A stretch of 64,000 bases of DNA from positions 124,001 through 188,000 of the forward strand of contig NZ_JAXQNP010000002.1 of assembly GCF_034427435.1 (NCBI RefSeq), in the 5' to 3' direction. This document shows positions 43,976 to 52,492 of this stretch, in pieces. The notes under the pieces were generated by a model. That model was not told where the DNA came from, did not search any database, and saw nothing but the letters and a program-made list of their open reading frames with translations. A program made the position numbers and the translations under genes. Each line of letters begins with the position of its first letter. The stretch's first letter is position 1. The stretch is from Nitrospirillum sp034427435. Lineage in GTDB: Bacteria; Pseudomonadota; Alphaproteobacteria; Azospirillales; Azospirillaceae.

Positions 43976-46177
43976 CTACAGCCCGAACGGACGGCGGAAG
44001 ATGTCCTGATGAGGGACCGGAAAGCCTTGCCGGGCGGCCTGCTCGCGCAAGGCGGCGGCGATGCCCGCCATGGGGCCGGACCAGTCGTTCATCCGCGTCT
44101 GCCGGAAAAGCCGGGCCGTGGGATACCAGGGGCTGTCCATCCGGTCGCGCATCCAGCGCCAATCGGGGCGGTTGGAAATCAGCAGCCAGACGGGCTTGCC
44201 CATGGCGCCGGCCAGATGGGCGACCGAAGTATCGACGGTGATCACGATGTCCAGGTGCGCGATGACGGCGGCCGTATCGCCATAGTCTTCCAGCAGGCCG
44301 CTCAAATCCACGACCTGGCCGGGGGGCAGCTTTTCCACATCGGCGGCGCGGGGACCGACCTGCAGGCTGTACCAGCGCACACCGGGCACCGCCCAGAGGG
44401 GCGCCAATGCCCCCAGGTCCTGAATGGACCGGTGGCGGTCGCCCTTATGGCCGGGGTTGCCGGCCCAGACCAGGCCGACCCGAAGCGGGGGCACACCGGC
44501 ACCGCCCAGGCCTGCCTCCCCTTCCGCCGCGAACCAGCCGCGCCAGCGGTCCATGGCCGCGGCTGGCGGCCTGATGTAGGGGATCGCGGCCGGTATGGTT
44601 TCCAGGGTGGTGCCCAGCAGGTGAGGCAGGCTGAGCAAGGGGGCGTGAACGTCGCAGCTGTCCGGCAGCTCGTCGTCCACGAGCAGGGCATCCACCCCCG
44701 CCACGGTGGCCATCACGCCGGCCAGCGCGCGCGGCACGCGCAGCACGATCTGGGACGGCGGACCAGAACGGCCGGGGCCGCCCCACCAGCGGCGGTCGGC
44801 GTAGCGGCTGAACTGGATGAGATCGCCGATGCCTTGCTCGCAATGCAGGGTCAAGACGCGCCCGGTGATGTCCTCCCCCGCGCGCCAGGCCCGTTCGGGC
44901 ATCACATCCCACAGCCGGATTTCATGCCCGTCTCTCAGGCGCCACTCATATTCCGCCCAGCCCTTCTCAAACTCGCCCATCTGGAGGCAGGCCATGCCCA
45001 GGTTCATGTGAGCGGTGGCGAAATCGGGCTTGCAGGCGATGGCACGACGCAGCGATGCCTGGGCCTCCGCCATGCGGCCGGCATCCATCAGCACGATGCC
45101 CAGGGTGTTGTGCAGGTCGGCATTGCGGGGGGCGAGCGCCACGCCCTGCATCGCCACGGCGATGGCCTCGGCCTGGTGGTCCAGCCCATGCAGGGCCGCG
45201 GCGGCCACATTCAGCGCCAGTTCGTTATCCGGCTGCATGGCCAGCCCCCGGCGGGCATAGTCCAGCGCCTCCTCCAGCCGATTCTGGCCCTGGAGGGCGA
45301 CGGCCAGGCAAACCAGGGCATCAAGGGATCGGGGGTCCCGAAGCAAGGCACGGCGCCCCAACGCCTCCACCTCGTCCCAGCAGCGACGCTCCATGAGGCA
45401 GCCCGACAGGGCGTGGATGGCGTCCGTCAGGCCCCCGTCCAGGTCCAGGGCCCGCTGGAAGGCCTGGATGGCGCCGTCCAAATCCTTCAGATCGCGCAGC
45501 GCGATCCCCAGGCAGGCGTGGGCCAAGGCCATGTCGGGCCGAAGCTCCAGGGCGCGGCGCGCGGCGGCGGCGGCCTCCACCAGGACGCCGGTGGCCTGCA
45601 GCGCCATGCTGAGGTTGCACCAGTGGCCGGCTTCATCGGGGGCCAGGACGACGGCCCGCCGGTAGGCGGCCACGGCCTCGTCCATCCGTCCCAGGGCCCG
45701 TAGGGCATTGCCCAGATTGCCTTGCGCATCGGCATAATCAGGCCACAGGGCGAGCGCCTGGGCATAGGCATCCGCCGCCGGCTGCCAGCGCCCCGCCGCG
45801 AAGTGGTCATTGCCGGCGACGTTCAAGGCCGCCGCCGCGTCGCGCCCGGCCGGCTGTGCCGCCAATGGCTGTTCGGCACAGGGTGCTGCGACCGGCACGG
45901 CCCCCGCCTGGGCCTGGGCCAAATTCAGGTTGGCGCGGGCGGCCGCGAAATCCGCCTGCGCGGCCAGGGCGCGGCTGAAGGCATCGATCGCGGCCTCGCC
46001 GTAACCCATGCGCATCAGCGCGACGCCCAGATTGTTCCAGGCGGAGGCGTCATGGGGCGCGGCGGTCACGACCGCGTGGAAATGGGCCGCCGCCTTTTCC
46101 CATTGGCTGTTCACCAGCAAATTGTGCCCGTCGTCGCCCACGACCGCCCCTTTCCACCGCCTGTCGGTCGCCAACAC
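43976..46177 (-). CDS. TPR-repeat protein with C-terminal glycosyltransferase family 9-like domain
   Basis: 733 aa, GTG start at 46177. The N-terminal two thirds are tandem TPRs (ASAWNNLGVALMRMGYGEAA, ADAQGNLGNALRALGRMDEA, ADLHNTLGIVLMDAGRMAEA). From about residue 420 the chain becomes a GT-B-like domain: EKGWAEYEWRLRD, LTLHCEQGIGDLIQFSRYA, RVGLVWAGNPGHKGDRHRS and VDTSVAHLAGAMGKPVWLL. This TPR-GT9-like architecture is common in Rhodospirillales and often linked to flagellin or surface glycosylation, but no flagellar genes are near. Substrate unknown. Confidence 0.88.
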   Translation of the reverse strand: MLATDRRWKGAVVGDDGHNLLVNSQWEKAAAHFHAVVTAAPHDASAWNNLGVALMRMGYGEAAIDAFSRALAAQADFAAARANLNLAQAQAGAVPVAAPCAEQPLAAQPAGRDAAAALNVAGNDHFAAGRWQPAADAYAQALALWPDYADAQGNLGNALRALGRMDEAVAAYRRAVVLAPDEAGHWCNLSMALQATGVLVEAAAAARRALELRPDMALAHACLGIALRDLKDLDGAIQAFQRALDLDGGLTDAIHALSGCLMERRCWDEVEALGRRALLRDPRSLDALVCLAVALQGQNRLEEALDYARRGLAMQPDNELALNVAAAALHGLDHQAEAIAVAMQGVALAPRNADLHNTLGIVLMDAGRMAEAQASLRRAIACKPDFATAHMNLGMACLQMGEFEKGWAEYEWRLRDGHEIRLWDVMPERAWRAGEDITGRVLTLHCEQGIGDLIQFSRYADRRWWGGPGRSGPPSQIVLRVPRALAGVMATVAGVDALLVDDELPDSCDVHAPLLSLPHLLGTTLETIPAAIPYIRPPAAAMDRWRGWFAAEGEAGLGGAGVPPLRVGLVWAGNPGHKGDRHRSIQDLGALAPLWAVPGVRWYSLQVGPRAADVEKLPPGQVVDLSGLLEDYGDTAAVIAHLDIVITVDTSVAHLAGAMGKPVWLLISNRPDWRWMRDRMDSPWYPTARLFRQTRMNDWSGPMAGIAAALREQAARQGFPVPHQDIFRRPFGL

Positions 46178-46251
46178 TGTAATGCAACAGGGGCGCCGAT
46201 GATAACACCGACGCCCCGTCCATTAGCATTTCCGCGATACCGCGAAAAAGG

Positions 46252-47217
46252 TCAATCAAACGCCTCGTCCCAGCTGCCGCCGGTGGCGGCCTTGCTGTAT
46301 TCGGTGGCGCGGTTCTCGAAGAAATTGGCGTGTTCCACGCCGTTCAGCATGACGTCCATCCACGGCAGCGGATTCTTCTCCACGCGATAGATGGGCTGCA
46401 ACTCCAGCTGCACCAGGCGACGGTCGGCGATCCAGCGGATGTACTGCTTCACGTCCTCGGCCGTCAGGCCCTGAACCCCGCCCATCTCGAACGCCAGGTC
46501 GATGAAGGCGTCCTCGTGCGCCACGATGGTGGAGCAGGCGACGTAGAGTTCCTTCTGGAACGCCTCCGTCCAAATCTCCTGGTTCTCCGCGACGAAGGTG
46601 CGGAACAGGCGGATGGCGGATTGGGTGTGCAGCGTCTCGTCGCGCACCGACCAGGTCACGATCTGCCCCATGCCCTTCATCTTGTTGAAGCGCGGGAAGT
46701 TCATGAGGATGGCGAAGGAGGCGAACAGCTGCAGGCCTTCGGTGAAGGCGCCGAACACCGCCAGGGTCTTGGCGATGTTGGCGGGGTTGTCCACCGTGAA
46801 TTCCTGCATGTAGTCGTACTTGTCCTTCATCTCCTTGTAGTGGAGGAAGGCGGAGTACTCCACCTCGGGCATGCCGATGGTGTCCAGCAGATGGCTATAA
46901 GCCGCGATGTGGATGGTTTCGATGTTGGAGAAGGCCGAGAGCATCATCTGCACCTCGGTCGGCTGGAACACCGCCGCGTACTTCTTCATGTAGCAGTTGT
47001 TCACCTCGACGTCAGCCTGGGTGAAGAACCGGAAGATCTGGGTCAGCAGGTTGCGCTCGCCGTCCGACAGCTTCTGCCGCCAGTCCTTCACGTCATCGGC
47101 CAGCGGCACCTCCTCCGGCATCCAGTGCAGGCGCTGCTGCGTCAGCCAGGCCTCATAGGCCCAGGGATAGCGGAAGGGCTTGTAGACGGGGTTCGGGGTC
47201 AGAAGCTGGCTGGGCAC
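46252..47217 (-). CDS. nrdB: Class Ia ribonucleotide reductase, beta subunit
   Basis: 321 aa. Di-iron ligands in order: Asp in TQADVEVNN, Glu/His in NIETIHIAAY, Glu in TEGLQLFA, and Glu/His in RDETLHTQS. The radical Tyr is four residues after the first His in ETIHIAAY, as in E. coli Tyr122. It supplies the tyrosyl radical for deoxynucleotide synthesis. It is separated from nrdA by an EF-hand lipoprotein gene, all on the same strand. Confidence 0.96.
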   Translation of the reverse strand: MPSQLLTPNPVYKPFRYPWAYEAWLTQQRLHWMPEEVPLADDVKDWRQKLSDGERNLLTQIFRFFTQADVEVNNCYMKKYAAVFQPTEVQMMLSAFSNIETIHIAAYSHLLDTIGMPEVEYSAFLHYKEMKDKYDYMQEFTVDNPANIAKTLAVFGAFTEGLQLFASFAILMNFPRFNKMKGMGQIVTWSVRDETLHTQSAIRLFRTFVAENQEIWTEAFQKELYVACSTIVAHEDAFIDLAFEMGGVQGLTAEDVKQYIRWIADRRLVQLELQPIYRVEKNPLPWMDVMLNGVEHANFFENRATEYSKAATGGSWDEAFD

Positions 47218-47256
47218 GGGCGAAATCCGTTCGTCTAAACATCGTTGGTAAAAGAA

Positions 47257-47910
47257 TCAGAACCAGCCTGACGACTTGGTCAGCGCCTCGAACGGCGCCA
47301 TCATCGCGGCCAGGAACTCATCGGCGGTCACTTTGCCGTCATGGTCGGTGTCCCACTGGTCGAACTTGCGCAGCGACTGGGCGCGCAGTTCCTCCCGCGT
47401 CACCCGGAAATCGCTGTCGGTGTCGGCCGACATCACGGGGTCCAACCCCACCTGCAGCCGCACCCGGGACCCCTGATACCGCTGCCCTTCCGGCGCCGCT
47501 TCCACGGAGTCCGGCTGGACGGTGCGGGCCTGGGCCCCGAGAAGGGAGGTCACCGGATGGGGCTGCGGCCGGAAAGGCTGGGACAGGCGGTACTTTTCCA
47601 GTTCGGCCGAGGTGATGCTGCCGTCATGGTCCAGGTCGAACAGGTCGAAGCTGCGGTCCGCATCGGCCAGGACCTCGTCCCGGGTCAGGACGCCGTCGTG
47701 GTTGGCGTCCGTCTTGTGGAACCAGAGCAACAACACCGTCTTGTACTGCAACTGGCTGCCCGAGGGCGGCCCCAGGATTTGCCCGGACGGGCTGACCGGC
47801 ACCAATTGAAGGTAGGGGTTGACGGGCATGTCATGCCCGCCGCATCCCACCAGACCGACGCCCATGGCACCCACCAGGGCGGCACCGGCCAGTACCCTCA
47901 AAACCCGCAT
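47257..47910 (-). CDS. EF-hand calcium-binding lipoprotein
   Basis: 217 aa from the ATG at 47910. Signal peptide with lipobox LVGCGG. Four EF-hand loops with the DxDxDG pattern: DANHDGVLTRDE, DLDHDGSITSAE, DTDSDFRVTREE (third is degenerate) and DTDHDGKVTADE. Envelope location suggests a calcium-sensing or structural role in the periplasm. It sits between nrdA (71-base gap) and nrdB (39-base gap) on the same strand, which has no obvious functional reason. Confidence 0.88.
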   Translation of the reverse strand: MRVLRVLAGAALVGAMGVGLVGCGGHDMPVNPYLQLVPVSPSGQILGPPSGSQLQYKTVLLLWFHKTDANHDGVLTRDEVLADADRSFDLFDLDHDGSITSAELEKYRLSQPFRPQPHPVTSLLGAQARTVQPDSVEAAPEGQRYQGSRVRLQVGLDPVMSADTDSDFRVTREELRAQSLRKFDQWDTDHDGKVTADEFLAAMMAPFEALTKSSGWF

Positions 47911-47981
47911 GCGACATCCCCGCCAGCATCGATGGACCGATCGAACGACCGGCCCGTTGCGTCGACCGGCCAACCGGTCGG

Positions 47982-49823
47982 TCACTGGCAGGCCAGGCAT
48001 TCCTCGTAATTATTCGTTTCCACGGCCGCCGGGGCGCTGGCTTTCGCATCCGTCTTCTTGGCCACCACGGCGCCGATGTCGGCTTCCGCCCGCTGGATGG
48101 ACATGGAGCGGAGATAATAGAGGCTCTTCACCCCCTTCTTCCAGGCCTGGAAATGGATCTGGTGCAGATCGCGCTTATGCACGTCGGCCGGCAGGAAGAT
48201 GTTCAGGCTCTGCGACTGGCAGATGAAGGGGGTACGGTCGGCCGCATGCTCGATCAGCCAGCGCTGGTCCAGCTCGAACGCCGTCTTGAAGATGTCGCGC
48301 TCCATGTCCGACAGGAAGTCCAGGTGCTGGACGGAACCGCCGTTCAGCGTGATGGACGACCAGGTGTCCTCGTCATTGCGGCCATAGGTGGCCAGGGTCT
48401 GCTCCAGGTACTTGTTCCGCACCGAGAACGACCCCGACAGGGTCTTGTGGTTGAAGGCGTTGGCCGCCAGGGGCTCGATGCCCGGGGAGGCGCCGCCGCA
48501 GATGATGGAGATGCTGGCGGTGGGCGCGATGGCGATCTTGTTGGAGAAGCGCTCCTCCGAGCCATAATCGGCGGCGTCGGGGCACGGCCCGCGTTCGCGA
48601 CCCAGCTTCAGCGACGCCTCGTCGGCCTGCCGCTTGATGTGGGCGAACATGCGCTTGTTCCACACCTTGGCCATCACGCCCTCGAGCGGCAGGCCCTGGC
48701 TTTGCAGGAAGCTGTGGTAGCCCATGACACCCAGGCCCACCGAGCGCTCGCGCATGGCGGAATAGCGGGCGCGCTCCATATCGTCCGGCGCCTTCTCGAT
48801 GAAGTCGGTCATGACGTTGTCGAGGAAGCGCAGCGTGTCCTCGATGAAGGTCGGGTGGTCCTGCCACTCCAGGAAGTATTCCAGGTTCAGGGACGACAGG
48901 CAGCAGACCGCCGTCCGCTCATTGCCCAGTTGGTCCAGCCCGGTGGGCAGCGTGATCTCGCTGCACAGGTTGGACATCTTCACCGACAAGCCGGCCAGCT
49001 TGTGGTGTTCGGGCATGGCGCGGTTCACATGGTCGATGAACAGCAGGTAGGGCTCACCCGTCTCGATGCGGGCGGTCAGGATGCGAATCCACAAGGACCG
49101 GGCGGAGATGCGGCGGATGACCGAGCCATCCTTGGGGCTGGTCAGCGCCCACTCCCCATCCGCCTCGACCGCGCGCATGAAGGCGTCGGGGATGACCACG
49201 CCGTGGTGCAGGTTCAGCGCCTTGCGGTTCGGATCGCCACCGGTGGGGCGGCGCATCTCGATGAATTCCTCGATCTCGGGGTGCGAAACCGGCAGGTAGG
49301 TGGCGGCCGAGCCACGGCGCAGGCTGCCCTGGCTGATGGCCAGGGTCAGGCTGTCCATGACGCGGATGAAGGGCACCACGCCGGAGGTCTTGCCGTTGCC
49401 GCCGACCTTCTCACCGATGGAGCGCAGGTTGCCCCAGTAGCTGCCGATGCCGCCGCCGCGCGAGGCCAGCCAGACATTCTCATTCCAGAGGTCGACGATG
49501 CCCTTCAGGCTGTCGTTGCACTCATTGAGGAAGCAGCTGATGGGCAGGCCGCGCGAGGTGCCGCCGTTGGACAGCACCGGGGTGGCCGGCATGAACCACA
49601 GCTTGGAAATGTAATCGTACAGGCGCTGGGCATGGGCCGCGTCGTCGGCGTAGTAGCTGGCGACGCGCGCGAACAGGTCCTGGAAGCTTTCGCCCGGCAG
49701 CAGGTAGCGGTCGGTCAAGGTGGCCTTGCCGAACGCCGTCAAAAGATCGTCACGGGAATGATCCACAACGACCGCCGGACGGTTAGCAACTTGAATCCTG
49801 CCGAAAACGTCTCCGTCCCGCAT
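47982..49823 (-). CDS. nrdA: Class Ia ribonucleotide reductase, alpha subunit
   Basis: 613 aa. Active-site Cys residues are in PISCFLNE, the thiyl-radical NLCSEI and AVCCLSSLNLE, with the radical-relay Tyr pair in SLYYLRS and the C-terminal CLACQ redox pair. It reduces NDPs to dNDPs with NrdB. It starts directly with VFGRIQVANRPAVVVDHSRDD, so the usual ~90-residue N-terminal ATP-cone (overall dATP feedback site) is missing. Two DnaA-box-like sites lie upstream of the start codon. Confidence 0.96.
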   Translation of the reverse strand: MRDGDVFGRIQVANRPAVVVDHSRDDLLTAFGKATLTDRYLLPGESFQDLFARVASYYADDAAHAQRLYDYISKLWFMPATPVLSNGGTSRGLPISCFLNECNDSLKGIVDLWNENVWLASRGGGIGSYWGNLRSIGEKVGGNGKTSGVVPFIRVMDSLTLAISQGSLRRGSAATYLPVSHPEIEEFIEMRRPTGGDPNRKALNLHHGVVIPDAFMRAVEADGEWALTSPKDGSVIRRISARSLWIRILTARIETGEPYLLFIDHVNRAMPEHHKLAGLSVKMSNLCSEITLPTGLDQLGNERTAVCCLSSLNLEYFLEWQDHPTFIEDTLRFLDNVMTDFIEKAPDDMERARYSAMRERSVGLGVMGYHSFLQSQGLPLEGVMAKVWNKRMFAHIKRQADEASLKLGRERGPCPDAADYGSEERFSNKIAIAPTASISIICGGASPGIEPLAANAFNHKTLSGSFSVRNKYLEQTLATYGRNDEDTWSSITLNGGSVQHLDFLSDMERDIFKTAFELDQRWLIEHAADRTPFICQSQSLNIFLPADVHKRDLHQIHFQAWKKGVKSLYYLRSMSIQRAEADIGAVVAKKTDAKASAPAAVETNNYEECLACQ

Positions 49824-49826
49824 GAC

Positions 49827-49863
49827 TTATCCCCAGGCTGTGTATGAATTGCGCTGTGGATAA
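49827..49863. promoter_or_regulatory. Paired DnaA boxes upstream of nrdA
   Basis: TTATCCCCA at 49827-49835 (one mismatch to the DnaA consensus TTATCCACA) and its inverse-oriented perfect match, TGTGGATAA at 49855-49863, which reads TTATCCACA on the minus strand. They lie 4-40 bases before the nrdA start. In E. coli, DnaA binding regulates nrdAB, so a cell-cycle link is plausible here. Confidence 0.6.
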
Positions 49864-50128
49864 CCGAGGACCGGACACCACATCTAGCGGCAACGAGCGC
49901 TGATCCTACCAAATCGTGACAGTCCGCCAACTGAATTTAAGGAATAGGACTCAAAAAAAATTCTTGCACGCCGCCGCTGTTGCCGTTCAGCCGCGAAACA
50001 GCCCGTTGCGTCGGAATTTCCCAGGCAAACCGCGGCCCGCATGCACTATCCTAGGGTGGGCCATGGTTAACGACGGCGCGGCCTTCCCGCGGGGCGGGCG
50101 GGTCACCCTGTACCCTGGAGATAGCCTG

Positions 50129-51523
50129 ATGTTCATCGCGTGCTCGAATCTCATCGTCCCCAACCCCCCTATATCTTGTGCGGGAATCGCGGTGGGGGAC
50201 ATAGATGGTGATGGCCGGTTCGATTTCGTGGTGATTTGCGCCGACGCGCCCAACCGGGTGCTGAGCTGGGACGGCGGCGCCCTGGTGGAGCATCCGGCCG
50301 GCCCCCTGGCCGACGCCAAGGCCTGCGCCCGGGCGGCGCTGTTCGCCGACATGGACGGCGACGGGCGCGAGGAGCTCTACATATTGAACGACCCGACGGC
50401 GCCGGGGGCCGCCGGCGCCCTGCCCACCCCGGACCGGCTGTTCGCCTGCTTCGGCAACCGCTGGGTCGACCTAGCCGCCTTGCCGGAGAACTTCGCCGCC
50501 GCCAACCGGGCGCCCGGCACCACGCTCGCCTGCCTGGACCGCCTGGGCAGTGGCCGCTATGGCATCGTCGTCGGCGGCCAGGGCACGCCCCTGCAATTGT
50601 TCGAACTGGACCGCCGCGGACGACTGCGTGAAATGGCCGAGGAGGCCGGCCTGGATATCGAGGCCGATGCCCGTTTGCTGCTGGGCTCCTGCCTCACCGG
50701 CTCATTGCCGGACCTGTTCGTCGGCTGCGCCAATAGCCCCAACCTGTTGTTCCGCAATCTGGGCGGCGGCCAGTATGAGGAGATCGCGGAGGAGCTGGGA
50801 CTGGATGCCCCCGCAGGAACGGCCAGCGCCGCCACCATCCTGGATGCCGATGGCGACGGCCTGGTGGACCTGGTCCTGGGCACCGTCGATGGGGCGCAGC
50901 GCCTGTTCCAGCACCGCGCCGGCGGCGGATTCGTCGACGTCACGCCGCCGGAAATGGCACAGCCGGGCCCCGTGCGCGCCATCATCGCCGCCGACTTCGA
51001 CAACGACGGCTATGAGGAGCTGTTCTTCAACCTTCATGGCCAGCCCAACCGGCTGTTCGCCTGGCGGGAAGACCGCTGGGTGTCCATCGATGTGGGCGAC
51101 GCGGCGGAGCCGGACGGCCTGGGCACCGCCGCCGTCGTGGCCGACATCGATGGCGATGGCCAGTTGGAACTGCTGCTGGGCCACGGCGATGGCGAGGCGC
51201 AGCCCCTGTCGCTGTTCCTGGCATCCCCCACCGGCAACAACTGGCTGCGCGTCCTGCCCCTGACCGCCGGCGGGGCGCCGGCCCGCGGCGCCACCGTCTG
51301 CCTGACGGCGGGCGGGCGGCGCCAGTTGCGCAGCATCACCAGCGGCTCAGGCGGGCCCTACCAGCGCGAGCCGGTGGCCCACTTCGGGCTGGGCGACCTC
51401 ACCCAGGTGGACCTGCTGGAGGTCACCTGGCCCGATGGCGCCACGCTGAAGCTGGAGCAGCCGGACCTGTGCCGGCTGATGGTGGTGCATCATCCCAGCC
51501 TGGGCCAGCAGCCGACCTGCTGA
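50129..51523 (+). CDS. FG-GAP/VCBS-repeat protein with UnbV/ASPIC domain
   Basis: About 464 aa from the ATG at 50129 (GGAGAT upstream); in-frame ATG at 50063 is an alternative. FG-GAP repeats with calcium-binding DxDxDGxxD loops: VGDIDGDGRFDF, FADMDGDGREEL, ILDADGDGLVDL, AADFDNDGYEEL and VADIDGDGQLEL. They form a beta-propeller. The C-terminal part, RGATVCLTAGGRRQLRSITSGSG and VTWPDGATLKL, is the UnbV/ASPIC domain seen in CRTAC1-type proteins. No clear signal peptide, which is odd for this class. Function unknown. Confidence 0.82.
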   Translation: MFIACSNLIVPNPPISCAGIAVGDIDGDGRFDFVVICADAPNRVLSWDGGALVEHPAGPLADAKACARAALFADMDGDGREELYILNDPTAPGAAGALPTPDRLFACFGNRWVDLAALPENFAAANRAPGTTLACLDRLGSGRYGIVVGGQGTPLQLFELDRRGRLREMAEEAGLDIEADARLLLGSCLTGSLPDLFVGCANSPNLLFRNLGGGQYEEIAEELGLDAPAGTASAATILDADGDGLVDLVLGTVDGAQRLFQHRAGGGFVDVTPPEMAQPGPVRAIIAADFDNDGYEELFFNLHGQPNRLFAWREDRWVSIDVGDAAEPDGLGTAAVVADIDGDGQLELLLGHGDGEAQPLSLFLASPTGNNWLRVLPLTAGGAPARGATVCLTAGGRRQLRSITSGSGGPYQREPVAHFGLGDLTQVDLLEVTWPDGATLKLEQPDLCRLMVVHHPSLGQQPTC

Positions 51524-51544
51524 CCCCCGGCAGGAGACCTGCCG

Positions 51545-52369
51545 TCAGGACGGCGCCACCACCGGCGCCGACCGGCGGGTTCGGCCCAGGGTCAGCCCAT
51601 AGAACCGGGCCACCATGACGGCATAGGCGCCCCAGGCGACGCCATAGAGGCCGACGCTGACGGCATAGCTGGCCGCGATCTCGACGGGATCGGTCAGGCG
51701 GCTGAAGATCAAGGTGATCAGGGACGGCAGCACGGTCAGCAGGCTGAGCGCCGTCAGCCGCAGGGACACGCCCCGGGTGGCGACCCAGCCCTGGCGGAAG
51801 GAGGCGACGCCACCGACCGCCAGGGGCACCACCCCCACCATCAGGCGGCCGTAGATGCCCGCCATGATCAGGACAGGCGGCAGCGCGGCCAGCACGGCCA
51901 GGCCGTTCATGACCGCCGTCGGCATCTCCATCCCCAGCGCCACCAGGGCGCTCTGGATCAGGCTCAGCAGCGGCAGCAGAAAGACCAGCACCGGCAAGGT
52001 GGTCACGGCCGCCGCCAACGACCAGACGAAATAGGCCAGCTCCCGACGCCCCAGGCTGGGGCTGAGAAAGGCCACGCCGTCATCGGCCAGGAGCACCCAA
52101 CGCGCCCACCAGACCTGCATGCGGATGAAAAACCAGGCGTTGAAGAAGGTGGGGATGAGATAGAGGGGCAGGACCTCGTTTTCCCACGCGTCCTCCAGCG
52201 CCGGGTTGGCCGGCCGCGGATAGGTCAGCGCCAGGATGACGTACAACGCCATCATCACCAGGGCCGGCATGCCGGCGAAACGCGCGGTACGCCCGGGGTC
52301 GGACAAGACCTCCCGGAACGCGGCCGCCGCCTCATGCCAGACCGCCGGCTTGCGCCGCATATCCTCCAT
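51545..52369 (-). CDS. Integral membrane protein of unknown function
   Basis: About 274 aa from the ATG at 52369; the longer open frame upstream is antisense to the epimerase gene and is rejected. Five to seven hydrophobic helices: FAGMPALVMMALYVILALTY, VWSLAAAVTTLPVLVFLLPL, GLAVLAALPPVLIMAGIY, and YAVSVGLYGVAWGAYAVM. No transporter motif or catalytic signature was recognised. It converges on the FG-GAP gene (22-base gap) and diverges from the dipeptide epimerase gene. Confidence 0.75.
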   Translation of the reverse strand: MEDMRRKPAVWHEAAAAFREVLSDPGRTARFAGMPALVMMALYVILALTYPRPANPALEDAWENEVLPLYLIPTFFNAWFFIRMQVWWARWVLLADDGVAFLSPSLGRRELAYFVWSLAAAVTTLPVLVFLLPLLSLIQSALVALGMEMPTAVMNGLAVLAALPPVLIMAGIYGRLMVGVVPLAVGGVASFRQGWVATRGVSLRLTALSLLTVLPSLITLIFSRLTDPVEIAASYAVSVGLYGVAWGAYAVMVARFYGLTLGRTRRSAPVVAPS

Positions 52370-52492
52370 AACCACCCAACCCTCGACTACCGTCCCGCCG
52401 CCCGGGAGAATGCCGGATCGCGCCGGCCGTGGCGAAGCGTTATGTTGCCGCGCCCCGCCGGCGGCGGCATCTTTCGCCAAGGTTCTATCCCG

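Noticed and set aside
42453..44162. 569-residue minus-strand frame over the Nramp gene
   Set aside because: His/Gln/Gly-rich composition typical of antisense reading in high-GC DNA; the Nramp gene on the other strand is unambiguous.
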